Positions 6,666-9,943 of a stretch of 9,943 nt of DNA are shown here, in pieces. Source of the stretch: Pseudomonadota bacterium (lineage in GTDB: Bacteria; Pseudomonadota; Alphaproteobacteria; RF32; CAG-239). Every line of letters starts with the position of its first letter. Position 1 is the stretch's first letter. The notes beneath the pieces are model-generated. The model did not search any database. It was given only the letters and a program-made list of their open reading frames with translations, and was not told where the DNA came from. Location: the NCBI GenBank assembly GCA_021617435.1, contig JAJWCP010000052.1, positions 1-9,943 on the forward strand, in the 5' to 3' direction. A program made the translations under genes and the position numbers.

Positions 6666-7841
6666 TTAATTCTGCGCATAAGCTGAGTTAGGTGTAAAAG
6701 TGGTTACCATGCAGGCTTGATTGCCGCGTTTTAAGGCAGCGCAAGCGCGGGAAGCGTCGGCTTTGGTTAAGCCGATGAGTTTGGAGCGATAAACGGTTTT
6801 GCCGCCGGTTGTAGCTTTTTCAATATGCGAGCCGCGAATGGCAAATTTACCGGCAAGTTTATTTTTTATTTTTTGCGCGTGAGTCTGAGCCTTGGCATAA
6901 GAGCCGAAGGAGCCGATTTGAATTGCCCAGTTGCCGCTTTTTGAAGTTTTGAGAGCATGATATTTAGTTGCGGTTTTAACTGATTTGGTTTGCGGCGCAG
7001 CTGTATCAATTTCAGTATGTAGACGGTTGTAGTCAATTAAAGAAGAAAGTTCCATATTACCCAAAGCCTTATCCATCATGGCATAAACTTTTTTGTCGCG
7101 TTCGGCGGAAAAATCATGCCCCATGGTAACGGCAATAACGCGATGATTGCCGCGGCGGGCAGAAGTTACAATGTTATAACCGGAAGCGGCGGTATAGCCG
7201 GTTTTAAGACCGTCGGCGCCGTCAAAATCTTTTAACAGGTCATTATGCGATTTATAAGTGCGGCCGTCATATTCAAATTGCGGAATTGAAAACCAAGAGT
7301 AATATTGCGGAAAATGGTGATATAATGCCGCCGCCAAAATTGCCATATCGCGAGCGGTGGTTTTTTGCTTAGAGTTCGGCAAGCCGGAAGCGTTTTTAAA
7401 AGTGGTGTCCTTCATGCCGAGTTCATGGGCGGTTTCAGTCATTAATACGGCAAAAGATTTTTCATCTTTAGCAAGGGACTCGCCTAAAACCGTGGCGCAA
7501 TCATTGGCTGATTTAATGATGGTGGCTAAAATGGCGGTGCGAACATCAATGGTTTTGCCGGGGATTAAGCCTAAGCGTGAAGGCGAGCGGTTGGCGGCGT
7601 TGCGCGAAACTTTTAAGTTGTCATCAAGGCTTAAAGTTCCGTTTTCAAGCGCGTTGAAGGTTATGTATAAAGTCATTAACTTGGTTAAAGAGGCAGGGTA
7701 GCGCAGAGTATCGGCATTATCGGCGTATAAAATGCTGCCGCTTTGCGCGTCAATTAAAATGGAAGAAGTTGCGGCTTGAGTTTTAGCGGCGCAAAAGCTT
7801 AAAAGAGCCAAAACAACAAAAAATAACTTAACACATTTCAT
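6666..7841 (-). CDS. Secreted D-alanyl-D-alanine carboxypeptidase with SPOR domain
   Basis: This 391-residue penicillin-binding protein of the DacA/DacC (peptidase S11) family removes the terminal D-Ala of peptidoglycan stem peptides in the periplasm. A Sec signal peptide spans about residues 1-23, with a charged N-terminus, the hydrophobic core LFFVVLALLSFCAA and a TQA-A cleavage site. The catalytic motifs are complete: SLTK (51-54, nucleophile Ser51), SAN (111-113) and KTG (213-215). A linker (about 275-300) leads to a C-terminal SPOR domain beginning NWAIQIGSFGSYAKA (304-318) and ending near 382. SPOR domains bind glycan strands stripped of peptides and concentrate proteins at the division site. 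The usual C-terminal amphipathic membrane anchor of DacA is not seen. The ATG at 7841 has a modest GAG about ten bases upstream. The MipZ-like gene follows after 2 nt, so the two are probably co-transcribed. Confidence 0.93.
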   Translation of the reverse strand: MKCVKLFFVVLALLSFCAAKTQAATSSILIDAQSGSILYADNADTLRYPASLTKLMTLYITFNALENGTLSLDDNLKVSRNAANRSPSRLGLIPGKTIDVRTAILATIIKSANDCATVLGESLAKDEKSFAVLMTETAHELGMKDTTFKNASGLPNSKQKTTARDMAILAAALYHHFPQYYSWFSIPQFEYDGRTYKSHNDLLKDFDGADGLKTGYTAASGYNIVTSARRGNHRVIAVTMGHDFSAERDKKVYAMMDKALGNMELSSLIDYNRLHTEIDTAAPQTKSVKTATKYHALKTSKSGNWAIQIGSFGSYAKAQTHAQKIKNKLAGKFAIRGSHIEKATTGGKTVYRSKLIGLTKADASRACAALKRGNQACMVTTFTPNSAYAQN

Positions 7842-7873
7842 AATTTTTTATCTCATAGTTTAATTGGTTAATT

Positions 7874-7903
7874 ATTTAGGTGTAAAATAAGGCTAAAAGT
7901 CAA
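7874..7903 (-). promoter_or_regulatory. Possible promoter of the carboxypeptidase gene
   Basis: TTGACT on the minus strand (7903-7898) is a good -35 element and matches the -35 proposed for the tRNA and for the phosphoesterase gene. At 18-nt spacing the -10 would be CTAAAT (7879-7874), a poor match, so only the -35 is convincing. It would drive the carboxypeptidase and MipZ-like genes and possibly those further downstream. Confidence 0.35.
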
Positions 7904-7972
7904 ACAAAGAGTTAATGACTGCGAAAATTTTATGTTGTTTTGATAAATTTTTGAAAGCGGCGATGTTTTTTA

Positions 7973-8001
7973 TTGACTTTTATGGCGAATGTTAGTAAAA
8001 G
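7973..8001 (+). promoter_or_regulatory. Sigma-70-type promoter of tRNA-His
   Basis: TTGACT (7973-7978) and TAAAAG (7996-8001) are separated by 17 nt, and the expected start site lies a few bases before the tRNA 5' end at 8012. Spacing and position fit a stable-RNA promoter, although the -10 matches only four of six consensus bases. Confidence 0.6.
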
Positions 8002-8011
8002 ACCAGTTGAC

Positions 8012-8088
8012 GGCGGACGTAGCTCAGTTGGTAGAGCCCCGGTTTGTGGTACCGGTTGTCGTCGGTTCGAGCCCGATCGTCCGCCCCA
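8012..8088 (+). tRNA. tRNA-His (anticodon GTG)
   Basis: A full cloverleaf can be folded. The acceptor stem is 8013-8019 with 8078-8084, the D arm is 8022-8037, and the anticodon stem is 8039-8043 with 8051-8055, enclosing TTGTGGT with anticodon GTG at 8046-8048. The T arm is 8061-8065 with 8073-8077, around TTCGAGC. G at 8012 sits at position -1 opposite the discriminator C73 (8085), the standard bacterial tRNA-His identity pair read by HisRS, and CCA is encoded at 8086-8088. It has its own promoter and terminator and lies alone between divergently oriented protein genes. It decodes the histidine codons CAC and CAT. Confidence 0.97.
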
Positions 8089-8094
8089 ATAAAT

Positions 8095-8116
8095 AAGCCG
8101 CCGCAAGGCGGTTTTT
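8095..8116 (+). terminator. Rho-independent terminator after tRNA-His
   Basis: CCGCC (8098-8102) pairs with GGCGG (8107-8111) around a GCAA tetraloop. The stem can extend through G8097-T8112 and the next A-T pairs, with a T run at 8112-8116. It lies 9 nt past the tRNA CCA end. The same hairpin may weakly serve the convergent phosphoesterase gene, but the minus-strand tail is only TTATTTATT. Confidence 0.88.
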
Positions 8117-8132
8117 GTGTTTTAAAATTCTG

Positions 8133-9251
8133 CTATTCCGGTTTAATGTCAATGATAACAAATTCAGATTTAGTGCCGGTTTTGAATTTAATTGACCAAT
8201 CAGAAAGACCGGACGTAACAATAAAATCCGTTAACAAGCGGCGCTCATAGCCATAAGTGCGGTCGTTGGCGCCTATCCATTCGCCGACTTTGTTAAGCGG
8301 CCATAATTGTCCGCCGTGAGTGTGTCCGGAGAGCACTAAATCAGCGCCGGATTGAGCTTGATTTTGGTAATCAGCCGGTTGATGATCCATTACAATTATA
8401 AATTTACTTTTATCAAGTCCTTGGGTCAGTTTTTGCATGGAAAGACGAGAGCCGCCGCGGTGCAGTTCCGATAAATCATTGCGGCCGATAATATAAACGG
8501 CGCTGTTAAGAATAACGGTTTCATCTTGCAAAACTCTGACGCCGTTTTTTGTCAGCTCATTAATTAAATCAGCGCCGGTAAAGCCGCGAATGGCCGGATT
8601 GTGATAACCTTTGTCATGATTGCCGAAAGCAAAATATACGCCATACGGAGTTTTAAGATTGCCGAGAGCTTGGCAGGCGGCAATCATTTCTGCGCGCGAG
8701 GTGCCGTCATCAACAAAATCGCCGGTAATCAGCACCATATCGGGGTTTTGTTGCTGTATGGCTTGCAGGTGTTTGGCAAAACCATCGCTGTTAAAGGTGG
8801 TGCCGATGTGCGAATCGGCAAAATGCGCGATTTTAAATGCCGGAATTTGCTTGGCGGTGGTTATGGTGTAATTTGTTTGCCAAACGTGATGGTCTAAATA
8901 CCAACCGCTGAGCAAAGTTAGTACGCTGAGCAAAATTGCCGCATATCCGGCGTAATAACGATTAAAGGTGTGCTTGCCGATGCGCCCGATAAGGTAAAAC
9001 AGCGTATCGGAGATAAACCAAAAACCGGCAAAATAAATTAAGCAAACAACCGCGTTCATGAGGTTTAAGCATAAAGTTAACCCGCCAAAGCACAAGGCGG
9101 TAATTACAAAACCCATTAACAGGCGGCGCTTTGACTTAAACGGAGCGGCCTTAATTGCAAAATTAAATTTGGTAACGCGCGTGCTTAAATACAGCAGGCA
9201 GGCGGCAGTGCTGACGATTAAAATAACAAAAATTATGTACCACATTAACAT
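8133..9251 (-). CDS. Membrane-anchored calcineurin-type metallophosphoesterase
   Basis: The 372-residue protein belongs to the YkuE/YaeI-like calcineurin phosphoesterases, which hydrolyse phosphate esters with two metal ions. The ligand motifs are all present: DSH (146-148), GDFVDD (177-182), GNHD (210-213), His290 in MDHQP, and GHTHGGQ (309-315). About four membrane helices precede the catalytic domain (roughly 4-22, 43-62, 64-88 and 101-118). Basic loops lie after helix 1 (TRVTKF, FKSKRR) and after helix 3 (GRIGKHTFNR), so by the positive-inside rule the catalytic domain faces the periplasm. Related enzymes act in envelope lipid or UDP-diacylglucosamine metabolism, but the substrate here cannot be told. 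The ATG at 9251 is chosen because AGGGA lies seven bases upstream; Met3 is less well placed. It is a single-gene unit with an operator-like palindrome in its promoter. Confidence 0.9.
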   Translation of the reverse strand: MLMWYIIFVILIVSTAACLLYLSTRVTKFNFAIKAAPFKSKRRLLMGFVITALCFGGLTLCLNLMNAVVCLIYFAGFWFISDTLFYLIGRIGKHTFNRYYAGYAAILLSVLTLLSGWYLDHHVWQTNYTITTAKQIPAFKIAHFADSHIGTTFNSDGFAKHLQAIQQQNPDMVLITGDFVDDGTSRAEMIAACQALGNLKTPYGVYFAFGNHDKGYHNPAIRGFTGADLINELTKNGVRVLQDETVILNSAVYIIGRNDLSELHRGGSRLSMQKLTQGLDKSKFIIVMDHQPADYQNQAQSGADLVLSGHTHGGQLWPLNKVGEWIGANDRTYGYERRLLTDFIVTSGLSDWSIKFKTGTKSEFVIIDIKPE

Positions 9252-9276
9252 AAGCGTTTCCCTTTCAGGTATTAAT

Positions 9277-9304
9277 GTAATATTTAGAGCATGCTCTAAG
9301 TCAA
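9277..9304 (-). promoter_or_regulatory. Promoter of the phosphoesterase gene
   Basis: On the minus strand TTGACT (9304-9299) is followed after 16 nt by TATTAC (9282-9277). The predicted start near 9270 leaves a short leader that contains the AGGGA ribosome-binding site. The spacer is almost exactly filled by the palindrome at 9284-9299. Confidence 0.55.
9284..9299. promoter_or_regulatory. 16-bp perfect palindrome, probable operator
   Basis: TTAGAGCATGCTCTAA is self-complementary over all 16 bases with no spacer. It occupies the gap between the proposed -35 and -10 of the phosphoesterase promoter, where a dimeric repressor (for example of MarR or TetR type) would block RNA polymerase. The lack of a loop favours protein binding over an RNA hairpin. 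The regulator is not identifiable in this window. Confidence 0.6.
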
Positions 9305-9480
9305 GAGTTTTTTGCTTGAAACAAGCGGTAAAAAATGCTAACCTAAGAATCTAACCATCTAATTATGTTTATTATTCAAGCTTTCATATCTTTTTATTCG
9401 TTTTTCGGATAAAATTTTTATGTTTGGCTTAATATTTATTCATAAAGAAACTTGATGGAAAACAAATAAAAATTCACGAT

Positions 9481-9849
9481 ATGAAAAATAAAACAAAAAA
9501 CACCGTCATTGGCAGTATAGACGCGTTGTTTGCCGCTGCTTGCGTAATGTTGACAAATTACGAAAGATTCCAACAAGGGGTAAGTATGACAGACGCAAGG
9601 TATCTTCTGCCGTTAGCAGGTGCCATTGTATTTGCATATTTTGCGATACAAAGAATCCCTCAGTGGTTTGCCCTGATGGGATTTATGGCAATCGGTTTGT
9701 TTCTGGTTTGGTCAATCGGCCAACCGGATAAAACGCCTGTTGTGCTCGCTACAATCGTTTTTATCTGCTCCTTCATCACTTATATGAGGAAAGACGATGA
9801 TGGTGAAGAAGAAACATCAGATGATAAAGGGGAAAACAACGCCCTTTAG
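9481..9849 (+). CDS. Small unrecognised membrane protein
   Basis: I do not recognise this 122-residue protein. It has about four hydrophobic helices (roughly 9-26, 42-58, 62-80 and 86-102) and a very acidic cytoplasmic-looking tail rich in Asp and Glu (105-119: KDDDGEEETSDDKGE before the end). No catalytic or binding motif is visible. All four arginines use AGA or AGG, while the cupin and apaG genes in this window use CGN for all ten of theirs; ATA, CTC and CTG codons also appear. This suggests recent acquisition or a different codon regime. The ATG at 9481 is the first in frame, but no Shine-Dalgarno sequence is seen within 15 bases. A strong terminator follows at once, so it is a single-gene unit. 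Hydrophobicity pattern, length and the terminator support a real gene; function is unknown. Confidence 0.72.
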   Translation: MKNKTKNTVIGSIDALFAAACVMLTNYERFQQGVSMTDARYLLPLAGAIVFAYFAIQRIPQWFALMGFMAIGLFLVWSIGQPDKTPVVLATIVFICSFITYMRKDDDGEEETSDDKGENNAL

Positions 9850-9866
9850 AATTTGATACGAAAGAT

Positions 9867-9908
9867 AAATTCCCTTATGCCGTTTGGTGTGAGGGAATTT
9901 TTCGTTTT
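9867..9908 (+). terminator. Rho-independent terminator after the small membrane protein gene
   Basis: AAATTCCCT (9867-9875) pairs with AGGGAATTT (9892-9900). The stem can continue inward through TATGCC/GGTGTG, using several G-U pairs, to a GTTT loop. T-rich sequence follows (to 9908). It starts 17 nt after the stop codon of the preceding gene. Confidence 0.85.
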
Positions 9909-9943
9909 AAATTTAAAATAAAAAAAGGGAGGTACCTCACGGC

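Noticed and set aside
7357..7701. 114-codon open frame on the + strand inside the carboxypeptidase gene
   Set aside because: It lies opposite the catalytic region, whose three motifs are intact, and the translation has no family resemblance.
9313..9325. GCTTG-AAA-CAAGC hairpin near the phosphoesterase promoter
   Set aside because: The T run lies on the wrong side for + strand termination, and a 5-bp stem with a 3-nt loop is weak.
9338..9356. CTAACC direct repeat with a GAATC between the copies
   Set aside because: Two six-base copies 13 bp apart are within chance; no matching regulator or promoter geometry was found.
9365..9412. 15-codon hydrophobic micro-ORF upstream of the small membrane protein gene
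   Set aside because: There is no ribosome-binding site and no sign of conservation can be read from one sequence; short Phe/Ile-rich frames are expected in T-rich DNA.
9420..9455. 11-codon ORF starting ATGTTTGG
   Set aside because: It is too short, lacks a ribosome-binding site and sits in the A+T-rich leader of the gene at 9481.
9928..9937. GAGGTACCTC palindrome at the window edge
   Set aside because: It could open a new hairpin or gene leader, but the sequence ends six bases later, so nothing can be decided.
1..9943. Search for CRISPR repeats, transposon ends, toxin-antitoxin pairs, defence genes or a tRNA-anchored integration site
   Set aside because: No regular repeats, transposase or integrase motifs, or duplicated tRNA 3' end were found; the region reads as ordinary chromosomal backbone apart from the gene at 9481.

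Overview
The window reads as chromosome of a low-to-moderate G+C alphaproteobacterium (about 40% G+C by eye). The main evidence is a CckA-type hybrid histidine kinase, an HdaA-type DnaA regulator and a MipZ-like ATPase, which together are an alphaproteobacterial cell-cycle set. The tRNA-His keeps the ancestral C73 discriminator with a G at -1. That argues against the Rhizobiales/Rhodobacterales/Caulobacterales group and suits a more basal, Rhodospirillales-like or uncultured host-associated lineage. I cannot name a species.

Layout. Bases 16-916 (+ strand) carry a stand-alone type II phosphomannose-isomerase cupin with its own terminator, then an ApaG-domain gene whose upstream region holds two TTAA-N7-TTAA boxes resembling CtrA sites. 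Bases 913-7841 (- strand) form a dense block read right to left: a secreted D,D-carboxypeptidase with a SPOR domain, a MipZ-like ATPase with a degenerate P-loop, a phosphoglucomutase, CckA, then HdaA. Gaps are 2, 78 and 59 nt, then an 8-nt overlap, so part or all of it may be one transcription unit. Bases 8012-8088 (+) are a complete tRNA-His with a good promoter and terminator. Bases 8133-9251 (-) encode a membrane-anchored calcineurin-type phosphoesterase whose promoter contains a perfect 16-bp palindrome. Bases 9481-9849 (+) encode a small unrecognised membrane protein with unusual arginine codons and a strong terminator. The last ~35 nt hold nothing I can assign.

How the genes fit together. 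CckA feeds the ChpT-CtrA phosphorelay, which in studied alphaproteobacteria controls replication and division genes. HdaA limits initiation by promoting hydrolysis of DnaA-bound ATP. MipZ positions the division plane, and SPOR-domain carboxypeptidases are typically drawn to septal peptidoglycan. The minus-strand block therefore combines replication control, division-site control and septal wall maturation around a housekeeping sugar-phosphate enzyme. Joint regulation is inferred from proximity only.

I see no transposase, phage module, CRISPR array, toxin-antitoxin pair or defence system, and no clear new multi-gene system. The points most worth checking are the altered P-loop of the MipZ-like protein, the cckA-hdaA overlap, the paired CtrA-like boxes before apaG, the operator-like palindrome at 9284-9299, and the atypical membrane gene at 9481.
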